This document shows positions 46,900-59,589 of a stretch of 60,000 nt of DNA, piece by piece. The first letter of the stretch is position 1. Each line of letters starts with the position of its first letter. This DNA comes from Membranipora membranacea. Taxonomy: Eukaryota > Bryozoa > Gymnolaemata > Cheilostomatida > Membraniporidae. Both the position numbers and the translations under genes were made by a program. Below the pieces are notes generated by a model. That model ran no database searches and was not told the DNA's origin. It saw only the letters and a list, made by a program, of their open reading frames with translations. The DNA is taken from positions 36,644,001-36,704,000 of the forward strand of contig OU612065.1 in assembly GCA_914767715.1 (NCBI GenBank). Direction: 5' to 3'.

Positions 46900-47990
46900 A
46901 TGAGATGACTTATAATGTTGCCAATAATGTTCATAACGAGGGATCAGTTCTCAACTACAGTAGTGTATAAACAGGATTTTAGTTCAGTAAAACCTCATTT
47001 GATGTAGATCATACAATAATCCGTGGGCTGAACAATTTTGTTTTGGTTTTAACTAATTCTTATTGGACAGCATTACAACTCTGATAAATTCGGAGATTAT
47101 GACATTAGAGAATCACAGGGGACTAGAGACATTACCTGATGGTATCGGGGGGGGGGGGGGGTGGACTCAAGGGTCTCCGAGAGTTATCTATAGTTGAGTG
47201 TCCTATCAGACACCTACCTGAGAGGTAATTATATACTGAATCACTCGGACTATGATGACTGTATGTGGATATTCTTAGTTCAGATCAGCATACTTTTCTA
47301 CACACAAATCCCTGACTTTGTAATCTGATAGAGGTTTATGTTGAGGCTGAGCAACATCCAGGTTAATAGAAGTTACCAATTGCTGTTCAAATACTGACTA
47401 GTCAAAATAAGTTGGAAGTATATTTAATAACAATATTGATTGCACTGATTGTTTGATTTTGGCAAAATTTTAAATCTAAGCTTATCTGGAAGATTTCAAG
47501 AATCAAAACTTGGTAATTTTTCAATCCCAGAAAAATCGAACATGCCTCTTCCGCACCCTCCCATGTGCCAAGCACTTGCTGCCCTAAATAACTGCCAAGT
47601 CGTCTAGAACCCCAACAAAATTTAGTATATATCGACAAAAATAGTTATACAGGATTAGTGCATTTCACATCCATGACACAATAACCATATAAAACCAAGG
47701 AGTCCTTTCTCCTTTTCCCTATTACCCGCATTTCGTTGTCGAGCTTCCCTTCACTTAATCCTACTTTGCGAGTTCATTATGTTCAGACTGTGGAGCAACT
47801 AAAAACAAATTGTGTCACTACTTGGATTTTAACAAGTAACCTGCTAAACATTAACTATTACTTTATATGGGCATTCATATTAATAATACCATTTTTAATC
47901 CTGTTTTTGCATGCAAGGCAACTTCATTATTTTTAGCAGAGTACATGTACCAGCAACCTTTTTCTCTCAACTTTTACAGTTAGTGATAGA
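46900..47990 (+). repeat. Segmental duplication, copy 2 (type-B exon block)
   Basis: Match to 42660-43770, differing at scattered sites and in G-tract length. It lacks the RTE insertion found just beyond copy 1, so the insertion came after the duplication, or copy 2 never reached that point. Confidence 0.85.
47071..47224 (+). CDS. LRR cassette exon B2 with G15 tract (out of frame)
   Basis: 154 nt, the same exon as B1, but the tract is G15, giving a length not divisible by three. Read in the normal entry phase, it reaches TGA shortly after the tract. Either this cassette is dead, is skipped in splicing (neighbours are phase-compatible), varies in length between cells or individuals, or the homopolymer is miscalled. 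Confidence 0.75.
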
Positions 47991-48205
47991 TACCAATCAG
48001 TCAATAAAAACTCCATGCTACAACCAGTTGTGGAATGAATAGATGAAGAATAAATAGTATTGAAAATAGAATATTAATTAATTTGATGAGGAGTGTTGAT
48101 ACCACCACAATATAGAAAACATAGCCTTTATTCTGGACAGACAGGTTTCTGGGAGATTATGACTTAAAAACATCTATCAATCATCATTCTATCTCCTTGT
48201 TACAG

Positions 48206-48346
48206 TATGAGAGCACTAACCAGCATAGAGGAAGTGGATATAGCCCAGAATGATGAACTGACATCCTTACCAGACTGGATTGGAGAACTCAAGAGTCTTA
48301 AGAAGCTAAATGTGTATCAGTGTTGCCTCACTAACCTACCTAACAG
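48206..48346 (+). CDS. LRR cassette exon A5
   Basis: 141 nt, phase 2 to 2, acceptor TTGTTACAG, donor ACAG/GTATGT. It encodes MRALTSIEEVDIAQNDELTS, then LPDWIGELKSLKKLNVYQCC and LTNLPN. Its upstream intron differs from the other type-A units, while its downstream flank (about 48520-49250) matches that of A6 (about 49970-50545). Confidence 0.9.
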
Positions 48347-48639
48347 GTATGTGAACACTATGATTCCATTATTCTCTATAAAAGTTTTTACTTCAGTGTC
48401 TTTATTAGTGATTCTAAATGCAATTTTAGATCACTCATCTTGTACTTTTAATACAATATTGGCTCCAATTAGCATGCCTGAAACCCAGCAACAATATGAT
48501 AATAGGATACGATATTAACTAATGACTTCTTGAGCGTGGAGAATTTTACAGATATACATTGATTAATGTAATATAGCTACATATTATTTGCGGTTTTCGT
48601 TTCTGCTGGGTAGTATTCATCAGCTGTAGCAGTTGATTT

Positions 48640-50545
48640 TTTTTTAAATTTTGATATAAATTAAAAAGTCACTAAAATAACAGAAGCAACATTGTTGCAA
48701 ATAAATAGTCTGGTTGCAGTGTACTTGGAAAATAACAAGCTTTATTAAATACACCCAAAATTGATTTGAGAAACTAAGAGACACTTTGTGATCAAGATAC
48801 TCTGATATCATAAACTGGTAGTATTCACAAGTCGAGAGAACATAACAAATAACTATTAAGTGTGCGATAGTGTCACAACATATATCTCAAACATTTTAAC
48901 CTCTTTTCGGCCGTAGTGCCTTGTAAGTATATCATTTGATCCCAGAGGTTTATCCCTGAAATTGTTTGTGATGCGTTCATAATAGTCATAATAGTCATAG
49001 TCATAATAGTATGAACTCTGTCAACTTTAAGTATGAGCAAGGATTCAAACTGTCCCCACAGACAAGATTTCCATTTTCAATGCTGTATCTTAATTTCAAT
49101 CTGTGAGAAATTCAGCTTCAGTTATAATGAGTTAGAAGCAATTTGTATGCCCACTTTTAAAAGACCCAGTGAGGGGGCTTGGGGATGCAAGTTAACATCT
49201 AGAGATCGAGTCCACCACATTTGAGAACATAGTTATTTATTTATAAGTTAGGCAAGGCAGTAGAGTAATGTGTGGTCGATTTCATTGCTCAGAACTTATC
49301 TATCCCCTTGAGTTAAACCTGCCAATCCATCCTAGGTTGCCGATGGTCTTATGCTTAAATTTGCTTTCTGGGGGATACTACCAGTTGTGTTGTTCTTTGG
49401 GACGGGGCGTTAGCATAAGTTTTTTTTTTTGTGCTTTTACCCCAGTTTGAAACTGTAACAAAAAATTATCCTTTAATAATCAATTGCACTCAGAAATGAT
49501 GGTGGTGAAATATTCACCTCAAAATAGACTAAAAATGAATGCAGTGAACATCAAATAACTCGGAACTTGATGTATTAGATATGAATTTTTGTTCTACAAA
49601 ATTTCCCAAAATTGATATTTCTTATAATTGAGATTACTTACAAATTTAGCAGTAGGAAACCAGATCATATACACATCGGATCATATATTATACTTATAAT
49701 CTTATATTTTTGTATAAGAGAGCATAAACCATCTTAACCTCACTTAGTTATTCTACTTGTTGCAGCATGAGAACACTAACCAGTATAGAGGAAGTGAATA
49801 TATCCTGGACTAAGGAACTGATATCCTTACCAGACTGGATTGGAGAACTCACGAGTCTTAAGAAGCTAGATGTGTCTAAGTGTGGCCTCACTCACCTACC
49901 TAACAGGTATGTGAACACTATGATTCCATCATTCTCAATAATAGTTTTTACTTCAGTGTCTTTTGGATATAAATTAGAAAGTCACTAACATAACAGAAGC
50001 AACATTGTTGCAAATAAATAGCCTGGTTGCAGTGTACTGGGAAAATAACAAGCTTTATTAAATACACCCAAAATTGATTTGAGAAACTAAGAGACACTTT
50101 GTGATCAAGATACACTGATATCATAAACTGGTAATATTCACAAGTCGAGAGAACATAACAAATAACTATTAAGTGTGCGATAGTGTCACAACATATATCT
50201 CAAACATGTTAACCTCTTTTTGGCCGTAGTGCCTTGTAAGTATATCATTTGATCCCAGAGGTTTATCCCTGAAATTGTTTGTGATGCATTCATAATTGTC
50301 ATAATAGTCATAGTCATAGTCTTAATAGTCTGAACTCTGTCAACTTTAAGTATGAGCAAGGATTCAAACTGTTCCCACAGACAAGATTTCCAATTTCAAT
50401 GCTGTATCTTAGTTTCAATCTGTGAGAAATTCTGCTTCAGTTATAATGAGTAAGAAGCAACTTGTATGCCCACTTTTAAAAGACCCAGTGAGGGGGCGTG
50501 GGGATGCAAGCTAACATCTAGAGATTGAGTCCACCACATTTGAGC
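48640..50545 (+). repeat. Tandem intronic duplication around cassettes A5 and A6
   Basis: The segment with GTCACTAAAATAACAGAAGC...TTGCAGTGTACTTGG, GGCCGTAGTGCCTTGTAAGT and the AAAAGACCCAGTGAGGGGGC block occurs at 48650-49210 and again at about 49975-50545. More diverged pieces recur at 58080-58260 and 59360-59430 before the Roc exon, so the array once extended further. Confidence 0.8.
49766..49906 (+). CDS. LRR cassette exon A6
   Basis: 141 nt, phase 2 to 2, acceptor TTGTTGCAG, donor ACAG/GTATGT. It encodes MRTLTSIEEVNISWTKELIS, then LPDWIGELTSLKKLDVSKCG and LTHLPN. The first base is C instead of T; the codon split with the previous exon still encodes Ser or Asn. Confidence 0.9.
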
Positions 50546-50811
50546 AAACCCAAAAAATTGATATGTTTGTGTCGCTCCTCTCAGTGTATGAAAAACCCTG
50601 AAAGAGCATTTTCCTTCCACCAGGCTTGTGGGATGGCAAAAGCCTCAACTGAGATGCCATTTTTTTATTTTGTTAGATAGGAAAAGACAAACTACTTTGA
50701 TAGAACTATCAAAGCAAGTGCAGATAAATTTTCATGCCATGGTGCACATCCAGACTTCTGTATATGACATTATGTCATGAACACTTGATAATGTCACTAT
50801 ATAAAGCATAG

Positions 50812-51482
50812 TTAAAGGGATAATACACTTCTGATCTCTGTTTGGCAGCCAATGGAGCACAGAAAAATGTATGTACATACAAAAACTCCTTATTTGTAAT
50901 TCAAAACCCCTTGATCTGCTCAAATGTGCATTCTAAATTGTAGTTGTGCATCTCCAACAAGAAATAAGACAACTAACAGAATTGCTTGTGATCTGAAAAA
51001 AGCTGATTTTGTGAGCAGTTGTGTGCTCCTACCTCTTGGTTAGTGTTTCAATTGTCCAGATACTCAAAGTGCGCATGTGCAATAAGGACTTTAGCTTGTT
51101 ATTTTCTAACAGCCCAGCTTAACACTTTTATTACCATATCCGGTTATGGTAGTAAAAGTGTTAAGCTGGGCTGTTAGAAAATAACAAGCTAAAGTCAAAA
51201 GGTCATCCTTATTGCACATGCGCACTTTGAGTATCTGGACAATTGAAACACTAACCAAGAGGTAGGAGCACACAACTGCTCACAAAATCAGCTTTTTTCA
51301 GATCACAAGCAATTCTGTTAGTTGTCTTATTTCTTGTTGGAGATGCACAACTACAATTTAGAATGCACATTTGAGCAGATCAAGGGGTTTTGAATTACAA
51401 ATAAGGAGTTTTTGTATGTACATACATTTTTCTGTGCTCCATTGGCTGCCAAACAAAGATCAGAAGTGTATTATCCCTTTAA
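50812..51482. mobile_element. 671-bp near-perfect palindrome (hairpin MITE)
   Basis: Arms of about 330 bp meet around ATATCCGGTTAT near 51147 with almost no loop. The ends read TTAAAGGGATAATACAC and its complement, so the element is bounded by TTAA on both sides, compatible with piggyBac-type target sites though TTAA may simply be part of the arms. The arms differ by few substitutions and one small insertion near 51195 (CAAAAGGTCAT). No coding potential. Confidence 0.85.
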
Positions 51483-52600
51483 ATGAGTGATCATTATACA
51501 GTTTGGTCAACTGATTCATTTGAGGAGTTATCCTCCACTGTCAGGTAAATGGACAACTCCTTTTCTTAGAGATTGGTGCATAGTATGCATATCCACCATG
51601 ACAGAATAATGAGTGAGCAAAGTGGTAATGGCATGAAGATGGAATGATTAGTATAGAAGGCACTTCACAATCTCTGTGTCGCAATGTATTATATATTGAT
51701 CCACTATAATCGAATGATAGAATTTTTCACATGGTGTGAGGTTTGCAGAGAGATAGGTGTAGACGGCACAGCAGTAAACTTTGTCATTTATCACTTACCA
51801 GGTACCAAATAAATTGCACATAAGAACTATATACTTCTCACACATAAATGCTGTGAAAAAAACTGATATTGATCTTCCACCTTCATTTAGACCTGCAAAG
51901 ATGCAAATTTTTGGAGCTTTGCTTACCGCAAATATCAACTAAAGGCATGTTTGTGAACCATCCGTCTGCTGTGTTGGTGGTACAATGATTTTGTCTTGCT
52001 ATGTTATATAAATAGCAAATAGTATGTGCAGCAAAAGAGAAAATGGGGTCAGAGGGTAGTGATACGCATGAAGTGTAACTTACAAATTTATTCAAAAATA
52101 TAACAAACCACATATACAGACCAACCCTACCTGAGTACAAAATAATCTTTGCATTGTTGTAGCAGAGAAAATAGGCTCAAATAAAACTTAAGTTCTTCAA
52201 TGAGGCATTACGCGCGCAAATGGTGAGTCTTGACGAGATGTGTGCGCTGTGCTCGCTGTCTACCGACACCCTTGGGCTCTTTGGCAGCCTTTTGGAGGAT
52301 TTAGCTCCCCACGAACTGACTTATTGTTGGTGACATCAACATTGATTTGAATCCCGAAAAAACTTTTGACTTAGCTTCAAAAGACTAAAGCAAGTTGAGT
52401 TGAAGCCAATATTTTTATATTCTTATTAGATCCCGAACCAGAATTTGTGAAACCAAAATAATTATTTTATATTATCTATTTCTATTATTAAATCCGAACA
52501 TAAAAATGTGCACCTTAGATTTAAACATTTCAGATCAACAATTCCTTACGGATGAACACAACTAAAATAAATTAATGTGGTATTATAAGAAATTATACAA
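51483..52600 (+). other. Intron of LRR-Roc gene, nothing recognised
   Basis: AT-rich intron DNA with no repeat unit shared with the cassette blocks and no exon-like frame. Confidence 0.4.
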
Positions 52601-52602
52601 TA

Positions 52603-53222
52603 ACAAAATTGTTACAGAAATATCTGACACCAACTTTCAATGGAAAACCATGCTCATGCATTGATAATGCCAGCAACAAAATTGGTGCCAGAAAGCATCA
52701 ACGTCCTACTATCAAGAAACCTTGGATGACTAAGCAGTTATTTACACCCACCCAAGAGGGTACTAAACTTCACAAAATAAGCAAAAAGCACTCAAAAACC
52801 ATAGAGGAAATTTAAAAATCATTGTAACAAATTTGGCATTAGATGGGCGCAGTACAACTGACACTATCAATATTATAATGGAACAACTTTACGGCCATTT
52901 TATTGATGGAAGAATCACCCAGGGTTTAACTTTATATCGTTCAAAAGCTTTTGATACAATAAATCACAGCGTTCTAATAAGTAAACAGATATTTTTTTCA
53001 GATATTATCCCCCTCATAGCGACTGTTAGAAAATTGTCTTTTAAATAGAAAACAGTTTGTAATGGTAAATGAATTAAGTCGGTTTACTGCCTGTCATGAT
53101 CGGTGCTCCCCAGGGTTCAGTTCTCGGCCAGCACTATTTATAATTTATAATGTTGACCTTTTAAATGTATCACCTGATCTAAATTGAAATTTTTTTGCTG
53201 ACAATACTGGCGTTTTGTACAA
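52603..53222 (+). mobile_element. Degraded LINE (RT) fragment
   Basis: Pieces in several frames: KPWMTKQLF (pre-RT region), GRITQGLTLYRSKAFDTINH (first catalytic Asp replaced: LYRSKAFD for LDLSKAFD), GAPQGSVLGPALFIIYNVDL after a frame change, then FFADNTG in place of FADDT. Many stops and shifts; an old insertion. Confidence 0.75.
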
Positions 53223-53264
53223 CTGGTATTTTGGCATTGGTATATTGTGCAGTGGTGTTTTCAC

Positions 53265-53382
53265 CTATGGCATTATGGCCATGGCATTATGGCCATGGCA
53301 TTATGGCCATGGCATTATGACCATGGCATTATGGCAATGGCATTTTGTCCCAATGGCATTTTGGCCATGGCATTATGGCCGG
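53265..53382 (+). repeat. 14-bp minisatellite
   Basis: About eight tandem copies of CATGGCATTATGGC, the last few diverged (GGCATTTTGTCCC). It lies directly after the LINE fragment and before the upstream flank of cassette A7. The frame across it reads repeated ALWPWHYGH and is not coding. Confidence 0.9.
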
Positions 53383-53659
53383 GTACCAGAAATGATGGTG
53401 ATGAAATATTCACCTCAAAATAGACTAAAAATGAATGCAGGCAACATCAAATAACTCTTAACTTGATGTATTAGATATGAATTTTATTTTATACAAAATT
53501 TCCCAAAATTGATACTTCTTATAATTGAGATTACTTACAAATTTAGCAGTAGGAAACCAGATAATATACAAATCGGATTATATATACTTATAAGCTCGTA
53601 TTTGTGTATTAGAGAGCATAAAACATCTTAATCTCACCTAGTTATTATCCTTGTTGCAG

Positions 53660-53800
53660 TATGAGAACACTAACCAGTATAGAGGAAGTGAATATATCTG
53701 GGAATAATGATCTGATATCCTTACCAGACTGGATTGGAGAACTCACGAGTCTTAAGAAGCTAAATGTGTCTGCATGTGGCCTCACTCACCTGCCTAACAG
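53660..53800 (+). CDS. LRR cassette exon A7
   Basis: 141 nt, phase 2 to 2, acceptor TTGTTGCAG, donor ACAG/GTAAGT (consensus). It encodes MRTLTSIEEVNISGNNDLIS, then LPDWIGELTSLKKLNVSACG and LTHLPN. Its upstream flank is cut short at about 53390 by the minisatellite. Confidence 0.9.
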
Positions 53801-56800
53801 GTAAGTAAATATTATGATTTCATTTTTCTCAATAATAATTCTTACATCAGTGTCTTCATCAGTGATAAAATGACTCTTCATACAAGTATCAAAAATCATA
53901 AAAGTTGTAAGCAGTATTTTCAATCCTATTACACACCAAAGATTTGGCATAACAAAGTAGGAAGCAGAAAAAAACCATCAAAGTTCCTTCGAAGGAAAAA
54001 TTGCTTAGTTAAGGGTAGAAATTATTTTGTTTCTTCTAAATATTGATGCTAGTCATCGGATATTTACAGGCAATATCTGCCTGGTACACATATTATGTGC
54101 TGTTTTACTGACCAATGCATAATTATGAAAAGTGACCCATGGGACAAAATGCAATAATGTCACATTTAATGAGACAAAATGTTTTATTGTCCAGTAAACA
54201 CTACAGATATCCCACAACAGGCCTAATCCCATCACAAAATATATTTGAAAAGAGTTTGTTTGCTCCCTTCAGACTTGGATGTGAGATCTAATGAAAAAAA
54301 AACAGGGTGTTTTATTAGGCTTAAAATTGTTGCCATAAAGCTACTATCAAATTTATTTAATTTTGTTCAATTTCCATAATTTGTCGCAAAGAATATGGTA
54401 GAACTCTCAACCAGTCAAAAATAGATATGATTTTCTAGTTTTATTTTTGTATTTATCAGTATGACAAATATAATGAGAACGTGATTTACTGTTCTGTTCT
54501 GCGTCCTGCGCGTCACAGCTGGCAGATCGATAGTGTGATATATTACGATAAACACAACAAGATTAGATAAATTTGTGTTACACCACATTATTCTATACAT
54601 CCACATCATTTGAAATAAAAAAATATCGATCTCACTGTACCTTAAGGTATAGTAACGGTGTCGGTGAATTTTTATAATACCATTATAGTCGGATAGGTAA
54701 TTTGAAACTATTGGTTATACAAAAAAATTTTTGCAATATCTTCATCGATTTATTTTTTATTGCTAATTACAGTATTTACTACAATTACTACGAATACTAT
54801 GAAACAGCGCGAGAAAATTATTTATGAATGAAATTTTTCACACTTTGCGCATGACGCAGCGAGCTTTACCAGCAGTGTGTGAAATCAGCTATCAGCTGGA
54901 AATGGTGGTGTAATAGCAGTCTGATAACACAAACAACTGCTTTGGGCATGGCAATCAGAGGATAATGACAGCATTGATCATGAAACAATAGGATATTTGA
55001 ATATGACAGAACAGGCTAAAAAATGCACAAAGTTGTCTTTTCAATGTCAGGAGGAAGACAATTCACTCTGTCTTTTTTACAGCTGATGTTGAAATATCCT
55101 GCTGATTCCCAAATTATTGGTCATCAAATTAGGTCAACCGGAAACATCTCTGTTTCATTAAAAAAAAATTATTATCTGATTACCGACGTGGAGATTATGT
55201 TGTATTATTGGCCACAGATTTGGATAAACATGTCCAAACTCGTCAAAAACCATCATAAAACAAAGATGAAATCATAACTCACACCTTCCAAGAAATATGA
55301 ATATGGAATTCAAAGGGGATAAGTGACGAATTGTGATTTAAGAGGTGAGTCACCCCCATAGAGCAGATTTGCTTCCTGTGTTCCGTAGGTCAACTTTGAG
55401 AGGTGATACAGTTGTTGCTATGGTAGCTAAGTTGAAGAGCAACATCACGCGGTGTTATCAGTTGGTTTACTAAAATAATTGGCAATCAATCAAGGCTGAG
55501 GCCTTCTATATCTTCAGAAAAATAACTCTATATCATACCATGTTTTGTCATTGAGAAAATAACCAAACATCCCCTACTGATAGAAATGAGAGCATGTAGA
55601 GCATTAATGATTGTTTATCACTTACACATTGGTCACGCCGTTGTCATGAGGAGTCAATACATGCAACAGATACAATAAATCATGTCAGGTGCTCAAATTG
55701 TGTTAGATAAATAACTAAATGCACAGTTGAGCTAATGAGCAAATATTACTTTGCTTTACACGGTGGTGTCCACTCCCATATCTATGTAGGAGAATATTTT
55801 TTCCATATATATACATTTTGAAGTCTCTAGAATTGTTAACTAGTGTTTTTTATGCTGTCAGATTAGAATTCAGCTGTGAGGACACCAATAAGAAACCTCA
55901 TGTCTGGCACAAAATTATGCGTTACTTCATCGTGCACAAAAAAGCACTCAGGAGCCAAATTGAAGGAATATGATGATAAATAATTCAACCTCACCTTCTT
56001 TATAAACCGCTGTTCAAAAATCAAGAAGGAAACCAATTCCATCTCTATGCTACAGCTGCCTGAGAGTTTCCTTTCCAGCAAAATACGTGATTTTCGTGCA
56101 GTCATGACGCGACGTCAAAAGACGTTACGTCCTCGACTCTCATAGAAATATACTCCTACCTAGATGGTCTTCCATATATGCCAAAATCAACTAATTCGAA
56201 CAACTTTTTTTTTAGGCGTTACTATACCTAAGTTCAGTAGTAATAATACAAAGTCAGCATTTTTTGTGAGATTTCTGTCCCGTGTGTCACAATATAATTT
56301 CACTTTAGCCATAATCCTAAATTTTGTGACAAATATTCTGTTAGAAGTTGTTTCCAATGCATAACAGCTTAGATACTTGTATTAGCCTAATGTTTCCTTT
56401 CAGTTTTACGATTGTAAACAGAACCAAACTTTCTTTCCCAGGCGTCACATCCCAGGCGTCACAGGTTGGAGGCAACTTTCGCGGCTAATCATGGCTATCA
56501 CAAAATGATGCGGAATTCTTTTGTTGTAGCGTTTTCACTTCCTCATTAGAATGAATCAAAGGTTTTTATTTTAACAGCATCTCTATTTCAGAAGAGACCA
56601 TAATTATGCAAAGTATCACCATATTTTATGAGTTTTCTGGTCCTGTGCATCACAACACTGAAAAGGCTCTGTAAACTTAAAGTTGTTTTTGAGTATGTAT
56701 ATGGGTGGAACAGATGTAGCAAACTAACGCTTTCCTCATTATACATATACTAAACATACAACATTGACCTGATGTTGCGAATGTGCTGTCCGTCACACCC

Positions 56801-59589
56801 CCTTAAAATTGGCCTGGCCCATTTTAGATAATTCAAAGATAGTTTACAATTATTCAAAAGGCTATATGTTTATAATATCATATCATTTAAAACTTTTATA
56901 CTGGTAGGTATAAAACTATCTAAAAATGTTTCTGTCCTAATATTTGGCATCCTGTGTGAGTTTCTAATAAAAGAGTAAAGACTAAAATTGTAAGCAGTAT
57001 TTTCAATCCTATTACACACCAAAAATTCGCCATAAAAAGTAGGAAGCAGTTTCTCTCTATTACTCTGGGTAAAGCAGTAAAACCTTGTCCTGAGCTTTCT
57101 ATAGATATAATGAGTGTTCTAATGCCACTATAGGTCGTAGCTAAAATATGTACCTTAATAATTAAAATGCTTCACTTTCTCAATAGGTTGGCTTTTTATA
57201 AAAAAAGATAATCATAAATAGCATATGTTCTGCTATAAAGATCAGCACCATCTCCCTTGTTATCTAAGCATTGATTGTTAACTGATCTGCACTGGTCTGA
57301 AAATTGTTTGGCTACATCAAAATAAAATTCTTCATATTTTTATAAGTCTCACAATAGCCCTGTCATCAGATAATACAAAAATTTGACATTGTCATGTCCT
57401 GAGCAAATTAAATCTGTGTATATAAAAAAAGCACTTGTGATAAAACACACCCTTGAGGGTACCCTATATTAAAAGATTAAACATCAGATTTACTGTCACC
57501 AACTGGAACATGTTGTTGCCTATCGTCAAGAAAGCCCAAACCCCAAACGGTTAGTTAGAGATAATATATATTTGCACATTACGGTCTCTTAGGTTATCTC
57601 ATATAATATTTGGCACAATAGTAGTAAAAGCTGATATGAAATAAATATACATGAAACACTTTAGCATATGAACTTGGATTCTCTAAATGTGATCCTATAT
57701 GGAGTGCAAAGAAATACAAGCATCCGTAGTGCTGCTGTCTTTCCTATATACAAATTGATTATTATCCAAAGATAAGATGTGTTAAGAAGTGTTGGATCTC
57801 AGCTAGATTTTAAAGGCACCTGATTGGTCAACCTCAACATAATATGTCATCACTAATGGTGGATGGCTGGAGAAGAAGATACTCCTTACATTTTGAGAGC
57901 TCATATAACTCCATTCAAAGCTACTGGCTAGATGTTTTGATGCCACAACTCTCTATTTAAATTTTTGACTGGTGGCACTGCTGGGCAAGGCCCAGCTGTG
58001 TCAGCAGTGGTTTAAGGGCAATTGGACAGAAATATATCGATTATACCTAATGTTTACGGATATCGCTTCTGGTCGGTAGTGGCAGCAATTGATTTTTGTT
58101 ATTTTTGGATATATATCATTTCTAAAAATACTGAATCACAATTTGAAATAATTCTCAGAGTCAGTCAGTCAGATTCAGTCTATGGTAGACCGCCTCTAAA
58201 ATCAGTAACATAATAGAAGCAGCTTTGTTATCCAGATACAGTCTAGTGGAAGATTACTGGAGAAAATCTGTCTTCTAATATACTTTTTTCACCTATTTAG
58301 CTGGAGTTTGAATGCCATTTAAGGCCAACAAAGGCCATTCTCCAAGACAAAACACAATGGAAAAGAAACAAAGGAGGAGAATTTTTTGTTTAATTTTTTT
58401 TAATTAATTTCTTTGCTGGTGAATATTTGCCTGTTCAGTTGTCTTCAGGACACCTTTTTTATCATTTACCTTATATCGGCTTGTTTCCATAATAATCAAG
58501 GAATTTGAAAATTGTCAATTAGTTGGAAAGGGCTTTAATCTCGTTCAACTATCAGTGTGCTAATGCAACATCAAGACAAATATCCTAAACGCCTTGCACT
58601 GACTTCGATCAGCGCAAACATCATCTGCATCAGAAACCAATGAGATAACAGTGTCCTCTTAATAAAGAGAGGAAGCCTGTTGAGAGCCAGAATACAACAA
58701 TATAATATTGGTTTATCTCATTGCCTATTTTATATGGATTGTTACAATTCACACCATTCTTGCGGCCAACTTCTTATTTGTCTAGAAAGTAAGATCACTA
58801 CTTAGGAACTTATTAAATTATGTCTGAAAATTCTTAATCATGATTGGAATTAATTCTCATCCAATTTTAGTCAGATATATGTCTATGTCTGTTAGTCTAT
58901 GCGATACTGCCTTTAGAAGTCTTTTTGGCGATTAGAGAAAAATATCACAGGCTACATAAAATATACCCAATAGTGATTCGGGTACACTGATATCACGAAT
59001 TGGTAATATTCATTAGTTGAGAGGATATAACAAATAACATGCAAATGAATAAAATCTGGTGAAATTGCCCTCTGTGCCACCCTTCTCCTAATTGTTCAAC
59101 TGGTTCTACTGATAATAATTGTTTAAACACTGTGTTAAGTCTGAAATATTGGCGATTTATAGAGGATTCAACAACAAAAATGATGAATGAGCTCCTTAAA
59201 ACATCAAATATTGGAATCATGAGCAGTTAACAATTCAAGATGACAAATGCTCTGGTGAAACAATAATATGATACATCTGTTTGAGATGTCCTGTTACCTA
59301 ATACCTAATACAGTGTGACATGACTGCTTGTGAAAGTCTGATACATGTTTACCTATTTGTTGGCCGTAGTGCCTTGTAAGTATATCATTGACAAACCTCT
59401 GCGGAGGTTTGTCCCTGAAATGGTTCCAGGTTCGCCCTGGTCGGTAGTTGATCATAAGCTGCACCAACCAAAAGGCTGGTACTTTGTGGCTCCATCGACC
59501 AAATTTCTGTCCATTCGATTGGTATATTATTCCTCCAATCTAATACAAGATAATCAAGACTGGTATCCGAACTTATTTCTCTTTTGTAG
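53801..59589 (+). other. Long intron before the Roc exon
   Basis: 5.8 kb with no convincing exon. It holds decayed pieces of the cassette introns at about 56830-57160 (AGATAGTTTACAAT...ATAATGAGTGTTCTAATGCC), 58370-58650 (TTGCCTGTTCAGTTGTCTTC...) and 58900-59430, but without their LRR exons, so cassettes were probably lost here. A perfect GACAAACCTC-TGCG-GAGGTTTGTC hairpin lies at 59390-59413. Confidence 0.55.

Noticed and set aside
53265-53382. CRISPR-like array
   Set aside because: Direct tandem repeat with no spacers, in a eukaryotic intron.
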